Under the pieces are notes generated by a model. It saw nothing but the letters and a program-made list of their open reading frames with translations, did not search any database and had not been told where the DNA came from. From the NCBI GenBank assembly GCA_942492735.1, contig OW818648.1, forward strand, positions 4,139,430 through 4,203,429: DNA of 64,000 nt, read 5' to 3'. Below, piece by piece: positions 8,788-17,023 of this stretch (the stretch's first letter is position 1; each line of letters opens with the position of its first letter). Position numbers and translations under genes: made by a program. The stretch is from Sporobacter sp942492735. GTDB lineage: Bacteria; Bacillota; Clostridia; Oscillospirales; Oscillospiraceae.

Positions 8788-9594
8788 TTAAAAACGTATA
8801 ACCTTTCTGCTGTTTAAATCGTAGCCGTAGCCCTGCGGCAGAATATTAACAGTGACCCCCATAATGGCGAGTATCTCATTTTGTTTGAGTTCCGATACGT
8901 TAGAGCTCGAGATTGTACTCCCGTCGATTATCGTCACGGCATTCGTGCCGATCACCTCAAAATGCATATCGGGGAACAACTTGACAGACGTGTCCTCGTC
9001 AATGCCGATGCCAATGACATCAGGATTTTCCGCCACGCCGCACATCAGACGCCCGAACCGGCCGCGCTGGTCAAAGTGCTGGTCGATGATCACGCCGCTG
9101 ACCAGCCCGAGGCCAGGTGCCATCTTCAGCGTGCATTTCTTTGCTGGTTCGTTATCCTCTCCTTTGACGATCATCGTCGAACTCATGACAGATGCCCCGG
9201 CGCTTGTGCCCATGATGACGCCGCCGTTTGTGTGCAGGTTTTTTAGTTCGTTGCCGGCTCTTGTGCCGCCCAATATGCTTGTCAAGCGCAGCTGGTCTCC
9301 GCCGGTTATAAAAAGACATTTTGATTTTTCGATTTTCTCGATCATCGGGTCGCTGTTGGCCTCGTCGCGCGTGCTGATATTGAGAATCTGGACGTTCTTG
9401 ACGCCAAGCTGTTGAAAAACAGTCAGATAGTTTTGCCCGACTTCTTCCGGTATTGACGTTGCGGTTGTCAATACAGTGAGCATATCCGTGTCCTTTAAGA
9501 AGCCGAGCGCCTCTTTGAGGATGACGCTTTCGCCGGTCTTGTCCTCTGCTCCGCCGATAATTATTAAGCAGCCTCTTGATTTTTTTTCTTCCAC
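8788..9594 (-). CDS. cphB: cyanophycinase
   Basis: A 268-residue serine peptidase of family S51. The nucleophile is visible as Ser131 in GTSAGASVM, after the glycine-rich ITGGDQ motif (near 96-101) typical of this fold. It hydrolyses cyanophycin from the C-terminus into beta-Asp-Arg dipeptides inside the cell. No signal peptide is seen, which separates it from extracellular cyanophycinases. It lies between an isoaspartyl dipeptidase gene (24-base gap) and cphA (4-base gap), giving both degradation steps and synthesis in one unit. Confidence 0.94.
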   Translation of the reverse strand: MEEKKSRGCLIIIGGAEDKTGESVILKEALGFLKDTDMLTVLTTATSIPEEVGQNYLTVFQQLGVKNVQILNISTRDEANSDPMIEKIEKSKCLFITGGDQLRLTSILGGTRAGNELKNLHTNGGVIMGTSAGASVMSSTMIVKGEDNEPAKKCTLKMAPGLGLVSGVIIDQHFDQRGRFGRLMCGVAENPDVIGIGIDEDTSVKLFPDMHFEVIGTNAVTIIDGSTISSSNVSELKQNEILAIMGVTVNILPQGYGYDLNSRKVIRF

Positions 9595-9618
9595 GACTCT
9601 CTCCTAAATCCGCATTAT

Positions 9619-10737
9619 TCAGGTATGGTTAACCATTAGTCTGCCCATGCAGAAAAGCTTCTTTATATGATACTCTTTATCCGTTATCAGAAGATCAGCA
9701 TCACTTCCCTCCCGAATAACACCCTTATTTGGGTATAGCTTCAACGCCCGCGCGACGTTTTCCGTGAACAGGCAAACGACCTTATCCGGCGTCAGCACCG
9801 ATTGGTCTAAAACCGATTTTTCTATTATTTCCATAAAATCGCTGTATAATGCCGACGGCCTCGCCACACCGCCGTTAGACGGGATGCTGCCTCCGGCGTC
9901 TGAGCTGACTGTAACGCGCGCGGTATCAATTCCTTCAGCCGCAAGTAGGCTGACGGCATTTGTGACAGTCAAGCCGTCCTGCTCCCCCGCTGTCAGATCG
10001 ATATGACCTCCATTTTTCGCGTACTCAGCAGCTTGCCGGAACAGCTCCGGATTCCTATTTGTATGCGTCGGTATGAACGTCTCGATCGGTAGATCGGATT
10101 GGTTGACGACATCAATCAGCCAGGATAGACCACCCTTCCCATCGCCGACATGGACGTGCACGACACCGGCTTTTCCCGCGATAAGCCCGCCCAGATGGAC
10201 GTCCGACGAGAGCTTAATAAGGTCCTGTACTGAGGGACCTGACGACCGGTGGTCAGATATGGCGATTTCACCGGCGCCTATGACTTTATCGATGAGTACC
10301 ATATCCCGGAGCATACTGCCGGTCAGCGTCACGGGTGGTATCGTATAGCTGCCAGAGTAGATGAAAGTCGTCAACCCTTCCGCTTCGAGCGCCCTTGATT
10401 TGGCCAACAGATTCTCCATACTTCGCGTTATGCCGTCGGCGCCGAGAAGACCGGTGACTGTTGTTATTCCGGCATCGGCTATATCTTGAACCTCAAGCTC
10501 TTTTGTCCGACTGATAAAGCCCTGCTCACCGCCTGCCCCTGTCATATGAACATGCTGATCAATGAGGCCCGGAAAGGCGCACAATCCCCGGCAGTCAATG
10601 ATGTTTTCAAACAACACGTTATTTTTGACAGCATCGGTCTGTAAGATTTTATATATCTTATGGTTCGCAATGACGATGTCTTTTTTCCCGACAGAACATG
10701 GGCAGAAGCATTCAAGGTTTTTCAAGAGCGTCAGCAA
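9619..10737 (-). CDS. iadA: beta-aspartyl (isoaspartyl) dipeptidase
   Basis: A 372-residue M38 amidohydrolase. The metal-binding HxH is His62-x-His64 in LIDQHVHM. Further ligands and active-site residues are seen in SDHRSSGPS, VHVHVGDG, PTHTNRN and the late Asp in VSSDAGGS. IadA cleaves isoaspartyl dipeptides; here it would split the beta-Asp-Arg released by the adjacent cyanophycinase into Asp and Arg. The start is TTG, with AAGGAG about 12 bases upstream, a slightly long spacing. It is the first gene of the cyanophycin operon. Confidence 0.92.
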   Translation of the reverse strand: MLTLLKNLECFCPCSVGKKDIVIANHKIYKILQTDAVKNNVLFENIIDCRGLCAFPGLIDQHVHMTGAGGEQGFISRTKELEVQDIADAGITTVTGLLGADGITRSMENLLAKSRALEAEGLTTFIYSGSYTIPPVTLTGSMLRDMVLIDKVIGAGEIAISDHRSSGPSVQDLIKLSSDVHLGGLIAGKAGVVHVHVGDGKGGLSWLIDVVNQSDLPIETFIPTHTNRNPELFRQAAEYAKNGGHIDLTAGEQDGLTVTNAVSLLAAEGIDTARVTVSSDAGGSIPSNGGVARPSALYSDFMEIIEKSVLDQSVLTPDKVVCLFTENVARALKLYPNKGVIREGSDADLLITDKEYHIKKLFCMGRLMVNHT

Positions 10738-10855
10738 GAAATTTCATCACTCCTTGAGATTTATAACGATGATATTCTTGCAGAAAATACCGAAACCTAT
10801 ACGGATACCCTCCGTCCTTCAAGCCACCAAAATCGATTGCGAATCGCCACTCCAT

Positions 10856-11084
10856 CCTCAAAAGGCTCCCTTTTCAAGGGAGAAGCCGCATGGTGACTGA
10901 GGATTTCCCCTGTGCCGCGTTATGCCGGCAAGGCGGACGCCCAATGGGCGCCCCTACGGTGACACTGCAGTTTTCGCGTAGGGGCGATTCAAGAATCGCC
11001 CTCCAACCACTCAAAAGGCTCCTTTCGAAAGGAGCTGTCACCCGCAGGTGACTGAGGATTGACTCCTGTGCCGCGTAACGCCGA
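10856..11084. repeat. composite intergenic repeat: two AAGGCTCC units flanking a GTAGGG-type element
   Basis: Two related units (about 10856-10929 and 11009-11084) share CTCAAAAGGCTCC, a GGTGACTGAGGATT block and CCTGTGCCGCGT. Between them, 10931-11003 carries CCCCTACGG and CGTAGGGGCGATTC with short self-palindromic arms. The unit type (AAAGGCTCC ... GGTGACTGAGG) resembles abundant non-coding repeats of gut clostridia. No gene is apparent in 10738-11131. Confidence 0.75.
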
Positions 11085-11131
11085 CCCGGAAGGACGGACA
11101 ACAATGTTCGCCCGCGCGCTTTAAACGCTCA

Positions 11132-12388
11132 TCATGTCACCGCCGGCTCCTCAAAATGACGGGTGAACAGTCCGTCTTCGAGCAGACTTTCGATTGAATC
11201 CAAGCCGAGGCTTTTAAGCATCGCTAGCACGTTCGGATTATTGAGCGGCGTTTTATAGCAGGCCTCTTCCCCATACGTGTTGACATAACGCCCCCCTTCA
11301 GCCGGTTTAACCAGGACCTTTGGACCGCCGGCGCAGCCGCCCTCACAGCCCATTCCCTCTAGATAATTTGCCGTTATTTTACCCTCCTGCAGTTTTTGCA
11401 GCAATGCCCTGCAGCGTGCCGTGCCGTCGGCCTGCTCCGCACGCATACTCACGAACCGGTGCGGATTCAGCTGGCGTAAAGTGTTGTCGACAGCTTCGCT
11501 GACGCCGCCTGTTCTGGCATAAATCCTTCCCGCTCTTGAAGAATGCTCCTTCACATCTTCCTCCATTTGAGCAAAATCGATATGGAAAGCGTCAAAAATG
11601 TCGCGTGTCTCTTCAAAAGTCAAAACAAAATCGACGGCGTCCGATATGCCCTTGTCGCGCGCTTCGACTTTTTTAGCAAGGCACGGACCGATAAAAACCG
11701 TTACTGCTGACGGCTCCAGCTTCTTGACAGCGCGGCCGCTCGCCACCATCGGCGAGACCGAGTCGGGAATTTTCTTCATGTACTGGCCGTAGCTCCGGCG
11801 CACCATTGCAATCCATATCGGGCAGCAGCAGCTTGTGAGCATGAAATCCTCGTTTGTCATGATTTTTTCATCAAAAATGAGCGCTTCCTTCAGCGTCAGG
11901 ATATCGGCAAAAAGCGCGACCTCCACCATACCGGCAAATCCGATTGCTTTAAAGGCTGACCGGAGCTTACCGAGAGAAACATCACCGAATTGGCCGACGA
12001 TGGCGGGTGCAACCATGGCATAAACGGGTCCTCCGGTATGCCCCAGCGCGTCCAGCACCGGCAGAACATCACGGCTCCCCGTGAGTTTTCCTGAGCTACA
12101 GGCATCAATACATTCGGCGCAGCCAACGCACCGTTCTTTGTCAACAACGAGTTCTCCGGAGGCGCCTTTCCTGATCGCGTTGAAAATACAGCTTTTAATA
12201 CAATTCGGCGTCCCGTCTTCACCGCAGTCGCACCGCGCCGTTTTCCAAACAGGCGCAAATCTCTCCGGGTACAGAAGACAATCAATGCTGTCGCAAGTAT
12301 CCTCCGCCCGCAGCATCTCGATATGCGCCTCGCGTCTGTTTTCAACTGTTGATACTAATATTTCGTTATATAAATCGTTAAATGTCAT
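11132..12388 (-). CDS. [FeFe]-hydrogenase catalytic-domain protein, group-B-like
   Basis: With the ATG chosen by its GGCGG site, the protein has 418 residues. Cys clusters near 53-67 (CDCGEDGTPNCIKSC) and 87-97 (CVGCAECIDAC) suggest ferredoxin-type [4Fe-4S] binding. The three H-cluster motifs are present: L1 TSCCCPIW (185-192, with a third consecutive Cys), L2 IGPCLAKKVEA (233-243) and L3 EGMGCEGGCAGGP (344-356). These forms resemble the group B [FeFe]-hydrogenases of clostridia, whose role is less understood than that of HydA1. No maturation genes (hydEFG) are in the window. An ATG nine codons upstream is a weaker start. Hydrogen metabolism is likely; H2 evolution versus sensing is unresolved. 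Confidence 0.88.
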   Translation of the reverse strand: MTFNDLYNEILVSTVENRREAHIEMLRAEDTCDSIDCLLYPERFAPVWKTARCDCGEDGTPNCIKSCIFNAIRKGASGELVVDKERCVGCAECIDACSSGKLTGSRDVLPVLDALGHTGGPVYAMVAPAIVGQFGDVSLGKLRSAFKAIGFAGMVEVALFADILTLKEALIFDEKIMTNEDFMLTSCCCPIWIAMVRRSYGQYMKKIPDSVSPMVASGRAVKKLEPSAVTVFIGPCLAKKVEARDKGISDAVDFVLTFEETRDIFDAFHIDFAQMEEDVKEHSSRAGRIYARTGGVSEAVDNTLRQLNPHRFVSMRAEQADGTARCRALLQKLQEGKITANYLEGMGCEGGCAGGPKVLVKPAEGGRYVNTYGEEACYKTPLNNPNVLAMLKSLGLDSIESLLEDGLFTRHFEEPAVT

Positions 12389-12496
12389 AAACGCCGCCTG
12401 TTTCCGAATTATCATTCATCACACACATTTTAACCAAGGCGGACAAAAAAATGCTTATAACAGTGAAGAAAATGGCTGATGGCGAATGAATGTAGG

Positions 12497-12575
12497 GTAG
12501 GGCAAGGGCTCTGCTCTTGCCTTCCTATGTGCCGCGCGCGATGCACGGGTGGCAAGAGCAGAGCCCTTGCCCTAC
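12497..12575. repeat. long inverted repeat, GTAGGG family
   Basis: Perfect 25-base arms start GTAGGGCAAGGGCTCTG (12497-12521) and close at 12551-12575. The centre contains GTGCCGCGCGCG. The outer GTAGGG/CCCTAC ends are those of the family while the inner arm sequence is unique to this copy. Confidence 0.85.
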
Positions 12576-12612
12576 AAAAAACAAACGACGCGATCTTTTT
12601 CACGTCGTTTGT
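12575..12612 (-). terminator. Rho-independent terminator after the NmrA-family gene
   Basis: ACAAACGACG and its complement (12581-12590, 12603-12612) form a 10-base stem. On the - strand the stem is followed by a T-rich run, matching the A-run at 12575-12580. It lies 17 bases after the stop of the - strand gene. Confidence 0.8.
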
Positions 12613-12629
12613 TGCTGTTTAAATAATTC

Positions 12630-13571
12630 TTAATCCGTTGCCATTCTTTTCCCGATCCGATGATTTTCAATGTCTGCAAAGACATCTCGGGCTGACTGCG
12701 GTTTCTTGCCGGTCAGGAGTTCAAAATCATTTGTGCAATAGCTCATCTGACCGAGGCGAATTGCCCGCCCGAAGGTCACCATGCCGTCGCCGCAGAACGG
12801 GAAGGCGGGGTCTGCTTTTGACCAATCGCCGTCTGTCTTTCTGGGTACGCCCTTGGAATCAAAAAAGGCCCACATGTCGTCATCACTGATAAATTGATAT
12901 ACCACCTTTTTCCCTGTGACCTCCGAGCCGATTGCAACGAATTCCTCCATCGTGTTGGCTGTTGGGCCTGTTATGTAATAAACCTTATTGTTCTCACCGG
13001 CTCCCGCCGCGACACAGGCTGCCGCCTCCGCGCAGTCGAAACGTGCCACATGCGCCATCCGTCCGTCACCCATGTTGTTCGTGAGCACACCGCCGGCAGC
13101 GGCTGATTGTTCGAACGAGGCCACCATGGCTTCGCAGTACTGGGCGTCTCTGAGAAACACATAGGCGACACCGGTTGACTTGATATAGTCCTCGGTAAAC
13201 TGGTGGTCTGCCATCTCATAGGACTCGCAGGCCGGGTCTCCCGTCCCGACGATGGAGGTGTAGATAATCTTTTTGACACCGGCTTTGACTGCGCCGTCCA
13301 CAGCGTTCTTATGCATCATCCGGCGTTTTTCTCCGACCTGAGGAACAGATATCAAAAGGAGCGTCTCACCGCCTGAAAAGGCTTCTGCCACCTGCGCGGG
13401 ATTTGTATAGTCGGCGTACCTTGCATCCATGCCTTCACTTATAAACTTCGCAACGGCGTCTTTATTAGGACTTGTAAAAATGAGATCTTTCCGATCCAGC
13501 TTATTCAAAATGCTGCGCGCGGCGAACCCGCCGAAGTTGCCGTCAACGCCTGTCATGATTACTTTACTCAT
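12630..13571 (-). CDS. NmrA-like NAD(P)-binding reductase (atypical SDR)
   Basis: A 313-residue Rossmann protein. The N-terminal motif TGVDGNFGGFAA is the TGxxGxxG nucleotide-binding site of atypical SDRs of the NmrA/QorB type. The segment YTSIVGTG is the strand where classical SDRs have catalytic Ser, and the usual YxxxK is not obvious, as expected for this subfamily. Relatives include NAD(P)H:quinone oxidoreductase QorB and redox-sensing NmrA proteins. The gene stands alone with its own terminator. The ATG is preceded by a GGAGG-like site. The substrate is not predictable. Confidence 0.85.
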   Translation of the reverse strand: MSKVIMTGVDGNFGGFAARSILNKLDRKDLIFTSPNKDAVAKFISEGMDARYADYTNPAQVAEAFSGGETLLLISVPQVGEKRRMMHKNAVDGAVKAGVKKIIYTSIVGTGDPACESYEMADHQFTEDYIKSTGVAYVFLRDAQYCEAMVASFEQSAAAGGVLTNNMGDGRMAHVARFDCAEAAACVAAGAGENNKVYYITGPTANTMEEFVAIGSEVTGKKVVYQFISDDDMWAFFDSKGVPRKTDGDWSKADPAFPFCGDGMVTFGRAIRLGQMSYCTNDFELLTGKKPQSARDVFADIENHRIGKRMATD

Positions 13572-13667
13572 GTTGTCCTCCGATTTAATAGAAGTTTAAC
13601 ACCTTGACTATCTCTAGATCGTATCTTGGGTAGACATAACCCGTGCCCTGCGGAAAGCTGCTCATTC

Positions 13668-13739
13668 TGTAGGGAACGGTCTTGACCGTTCCTCCGCACC
13701 GCACACGAGGGAGTGGAATGGGTAAACCCATTCCCTACA
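13668..13739. repeat. inverted repeat, GTAGGG family (imperfect inner arms)
   Basis: The ends TGTAGGGAA and TTCCCTACA are perfectly complementary. The inner parts are two separate small palindromes (GGAACGGTCTTGACCGTTCC and GGAATGGGTAAACCCATTCC), so arms share only the ends. Confidence 0.75.
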
Positions 13740-13757
13740 TAATGCGTCCGATACTCA

Positions 13758-13780
13758 GGCTATCTGCCACACTGCTTGGG
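13758..13780 (-). pseudogene. remnant resembling the 3' end of a flavin ene-reductase gene
   Basis: The 23 bases here match 21 of the 23 at 13840-13862, inside the last codons of the neighbouring ene-reductase gene. Read on the - strand they encode QAVWQIA followed by a stop, against QAAWQIAKDIGRI in the intact gene. It is either a decayed paralog tail or a small duplication. Confidence 0.45.
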
Positions 13781-13818
13781 CCTCATGCGACCATGCAGGG
13801 TTTGAGTCTGCACACGCT

Positions 13819-15828
13819 TTATATTCTTCCGATGTCCTTGGCTATCTGCCACGCCGCTTGGGTCGCTGAGAAAATATTACGCGGTGTGACGCAGTCGCCG
13901 AGGGCGTAGAATTCGGGTGCGCAGTCACTGAGCGCTTGGGCTTCTTCGCGGAGAGGCTTCTGACCGACGGAATAGATGACTGTATCGGCTTCAAGTGTGC
14001 GAACGCCGTTACAGTCCTCGACGACAATGCCCACATCGTTGATCTCAAGCGCTTTTGTTGATGTCAGGATCTTCATCTTGATGTCCGGATGCGCGATGAG
14101 ATACTCCCGGATGGCGATACCGTGGACGAGCGGGTCGCCGACGACCATGCCGCCGAATGCTGAGAACCGCTCGGAGGTCTCCTTATCGTCACCGGATGCG
14201 CAGGTGCGCGGCAGCATTTCAATGACTGTGACCTCGCGCCCTGTCTCAGCCAGAAAAATACCGAGCTCCAGGCCGACAAGCCCGCCGCCCATGATGACAG
14301 CCTTTTTGCCGACGATTTCTGGTTTGTAATAAACATCCTCCGCACCAAATACGTTACAGCCGTCAATACCTGGAACCGGCGGCTTGACAGGACGCGAGCC
14401 CATTGCCGCGATGATGGCGTCGGGCTTGAATTTTAGCGCAATATCCGGTGTTACCGCCATATTCAGATGCACCGCGACGGACGATCTGGAGATGAGACGC
14501 TCCTGGAGCTCGAGATACTCCTCGAGATGTTTTTTAAATGGTATATTCTTTTCACAGCGCAGCACGCCGCCAAGCTTATCCGATTTTTCACATAAAATAA
14601 CTTTATGTCCCCGTTCGGCTGCAGTCAGTGCCGCCTGCATGCCGCCGATACCGCCGCCGGCAATAAGGACAGTCTTCTGCTTACGGGGCGGAGTGTCGTA
14701 CATACATTCGAGCTCGTTGCCGATGACAGGATTCGTCGCACAGTAGAAGACACCGCCCATCGTGCTGTAGGAGAAGCAGTTATAGCACCGGAGGCACTTA
14801 TTTATCTCGTCCTCGCGCCCGGTCCGCGCCTTGAGCGGCAGGTCGGGGTCGGCGAGTGTTTGCCGTCCGAGCTGGACAATATCGGCTTGGCCGGAGGCGA
14901 TAATCTCCTCCATCATGGCAGGATCGGTTAAAGCGCCGACCGTCGCAACGGGTGTTTTGACATGTTTCTTTATCTCGGCTGCCAGATGGACGTTGACGCC
15001 GTCCGGCATGAACATGCTCGGATGTGTGACCATGCTGGCTGCGTCGATTTCGTGATGCCCGGCGGAAACATGGATGAGGTCAACCTTTCCGTCGATGGTC
15101 TTCGCAATCGCGACGCCGTAGTCCAGATCATAGCCATCGTCTCCCAAATACTCCGCGCCGCTGAGGCGCATTTCTATCGGGAAGCCCGGCCCGACGGCTT
15201 TTCGAATTGCCTCGATCACCGCCAGCGGGAAGCGCATGCGATTTTCAAACGTGCCGCCCCAGCGGTCCGTTCTTTTATTGTCGCGCGGGGACATGAATTG
15301 CGAAAACAGCCAGCCGTGGCCGCCGTGGATCGTCACCATGTTGAAGCCGCATTGGCGCGCAAACGCCGCGCCGGTTGCAAATCTTTTGATGAGATGCTCT
15401 ATCCACACTTCATCCATCGCGCGGAGCTCGACGCCGTCATGGCGTATGCCATCCGTAAAGCCATAGACAAACCCTTCGCGCTCCGCCATGGGATTGGCGT
15501 TAATTCCGGCATGGTTGAGTTCAACAGACGCCACAGCGCCGTGCCGAGTGATGGCGTTGGCCGTCAGCGTCAGACTGACCTTTGCCTTGACGTCGTCGCC
15601 CCTCATCTGAAACGGATGGCTGTGTCCGGCCCTTGAATCGACCATAAAATCGCCGACGCAGACCGAAGCGAAGCCGCCCATGGCTTTCCTCTCATAAAAC
15701 GCGGTCCCGTCCTTCGTTAAGAACCCATCCGCCGTCAGCCCCGGAAAATCCTGCGGTGACGCGAATATCCTGCTGCGGTATATCTGCCTGCCGAGCTGTA
15801 TCGGCTCAAATAGATGCTTATATTTCAT
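13819..15828 (-). CDS. FMN/[4Fe-4S]/FAD ene-reductase, FadH/BaiCD-like (paralog 1)
   Basis: The start at 15828 is set by AGGAGG 8 bases upstream, giving 669 residues. The N-terminal half is an old-yellow-enzyme TIM barrel (KHLFEPIQLG, RSRIFASP, HGGHGWLFSQFMSP). It is followed by a Cys cluster CLRCYNC...C (CxxCxxC plus a distal Cys before NPVIG) for [4Fe-4S]. The C-terminal half is a two-dinucleotide-binding flavoprotein domain, with IAGGGIGGMQAALTAAERG for FAD and MGGGLVGLELGIFLAE for NAD(P)H. The family includes 2,4-dienoyl-CoA reductase and bile-acid BaiCD/BaiH. At the site of the FadH catalytic Tyr (GYL) this protein has Trp (GWL). It lies downstream of a sugar ABC importer on the same strand. 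Substrate unknown. Confidence 0.9.
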   Translation of the reverse strand: MKYKHLFEPIQLGRQIYRSRIFASPQDFPGLTADGFLTKDGTAFYERKAMGGFASVCVGDFMVDSRAGHSHPFQMRGDDVKAKVSLTLTANAITRHGAVASVELNHAGINANPMAEREGFVYGFTDGIRHDGVELRAMDEVWIEHLIKRFATGAAFARQCGFNMVTIHGGHGWLFSQFMSPRDNKRTDRWGGTFENRMRFPLAVIEAIRKAVGPGFPIEMRLSGAEYLGDDGYDLDYGVAIAKTIDGKVDLIHVSAGHHEIDAASMVTHPSMFMPDGVNVHLAAEIKKHVKTPVATVGALTDPAMMEEIIASGQADIVQLGRQTLADPDLPLKARTGREDEINKCLRCYNCFSYSTMGGVFYCATNPVIGNELECMYDTPPRKQKTVLIAGGGIGGMQAALTAAERGHKVILCEKSDKLGGVLRCEKNIPFKKHLEEYLELQERLISRSSVAVHLNMAVTPDIALKFKPDAIIAAMGSRPVKPPVPGIDGCNVFGAEDVYYKPEIVGKKAVIMGGGLVGLELGIFLAETGREVTVIEMLPRTCASGDDKETSERFSAFGGMVVGDPLVHGIAIREYLIAHPDIKMKILTSTKALEINDVGIVVEDCNGVRTLEADTVIYSVGQKPLREEAQALSDCAPEFYALGDCVTPRNIFSATQAAWQIAKDIGRI

Positions 15829-15912
15829 ATGATCAGCCTCCTGATGCTTCATTATAACACCGAATGCATTTGTGTGAATATATGCATTCACACGAAAGGT
15901 CGTATGTAAATT

Positions 15913-15982
15913 TGTAGGGGCGATTCACGAATCGCCCCCGCTTAGTGCCTGCGATTTGGGCGATTCGTGAATCGCCCCTACA
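15913..15982. repeat. long inverted repeat, GTAGGG family (perfect)
   Basis: Perfect 25-base arms, TGTAGGGGCGATTCACGAA (start of left arm, 15913) and its complement ending at 15982, around a 20-base centre. The arms contain an inner palindrome GATTCACGAATC. It separates the ABC permease gene from the downstream ene-reductase gene. Confidence 0.88.
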
Positions 15983-16006
15983 TACATGACGATTGTTATC
16001 TGATAT

Positions 16007-17023
16007 TTACTTCGTCACTTGCGCTTTTGCAATCGCTTTCTTCGCTTTCGTCCGTGTTAAGCCCTGGCTTCTGCGGCTCGTGTACATATTGAGCGAAACG
16101 GCCGCGATAATGATGATACCCTGTACAAACATCGTATAGTCGGACGGCACACCCAAGAGAATAAGCATGTTATTGATGATGCCCACCAGGAGCGCGCCAA
16201 AGATCGCGCCGGGTATGCCTCCCTCGCCGCCGGCTAGGTTGAGTCCGCCGACGACCATGGCCGTGAGAACATTGCCCTCATATCCGTTGGCGGTTGTCGG
16301 ACCTGCCATCATATTCTGGGAGGCCAGAATCATACCGCCGATACCGGCTGAGATACTGCAGATGATATAAGAAACAAGAACTGTCGCTTTCGTTTTTATG
16401 CCCACCAGCTGCGCCGCGACCGGGTTGCCGCCTACGGCATACAGCCGCCGCCCAAAGACTGTTTTTCCAAGAATGAAGGCACAGATGAGCGCAAAGATGA
16501 TAAAGATGACTTCCGGCATCGGGATTAAGCCAAAGAGGCGGGCGTTACCGAGCTGATACATGATACCCTTATCCACGATCGTCACATAATGGCCTCCGGT
16601 CACGTACAAGACCAAGCCGTAGATGAGATATTTCGTCGCAAGCGTTACGATAAAAGCCGGTATGGAGAAATATGTGACGAGGATGCCGTGTACGATGCCG
16701 ACGGCGATGCAGGCGGCAATAGCAATCAGGACACCGGTGATAAAGCCTGATGTTGTGTAGCCGCTGCTTTGCGCGTTCATCGACAGGATCGACGCCGCCA
16801 GTGCTGCCATCGAGCCAACAGAGAGGTCCATACCGCCGACGAGGACGACGAAGAGCATGCCGCAGGCCATGATGCCGTAAAGGGAGATTGCCAGTAGAAT
16901 GTTGGAGGCGTTTGCCGGTTTGAAGAAATTTTGCTCAAAAATCGCCATAACGATCATGATAAGAGCGACGATCGTCAGCCTTTGCCCCCATTGGTTACCA
17001 AGAAAATTCGTTAATTTCTTCAT
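16007..17023 (-). CDS. ribose-type ABC importer permease (second permease)
   Basis: A 338-residue membrane protein of the RbsC/BPD_transp_2 family with 8-10 hydrophobic segments. The family signature is seen as VVLVGGMDLSVGSMAALA (near 60-77) and the late GLNLAGGEGGIPGAIFGALLVG loop. It would form the membrane channel with the permease at 18535. The start overlaps the end of the ATPase gene by four bases. It ends with a basic tail. Substrate probably a sugar or related small molecule, but unproven. Confidence 0.9.
   Translation of the reverse strand: MKKLTNFLGNQWGQRLTIVALIMIVMAIFEQNFFKPANASNILLAISLYGIMACGMLFVVLVGGMDLSVGSMAALAASILSMNAQSSGYTTSGFITGVLIAIAACIAVGIVHGILVTYFSIPAFIVTLATKYLIYGLVLYVTGGHYVTIVDKGIMYQLGNARLFGLIPMPEVIFIIFALICAFILGKTVFGRRLYAVGGNPVAAQLVGIKTKATVLVSYIICSISAGIGGMILASQNMMAGPTTANGYEGNVLTAMVVGGLNLAGGEGGIPGAIFGALLVGIINNMLILLGVPSDYTMFVQGIIIIAAVSLNMYTSRRSQGLTRTKAKKAIAKAQVTK

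Noticed and set aside
10874..11104. - strand frame in the repeat between iadA and the hydrogenase gene
   Set aside because: It is made entirely of repeat sequence and has no homology signal.
12638..13106. + strand frames opposite the NmrA-like gene
   Set aside because: They are antisense shadows of an intact Rossmann protein.
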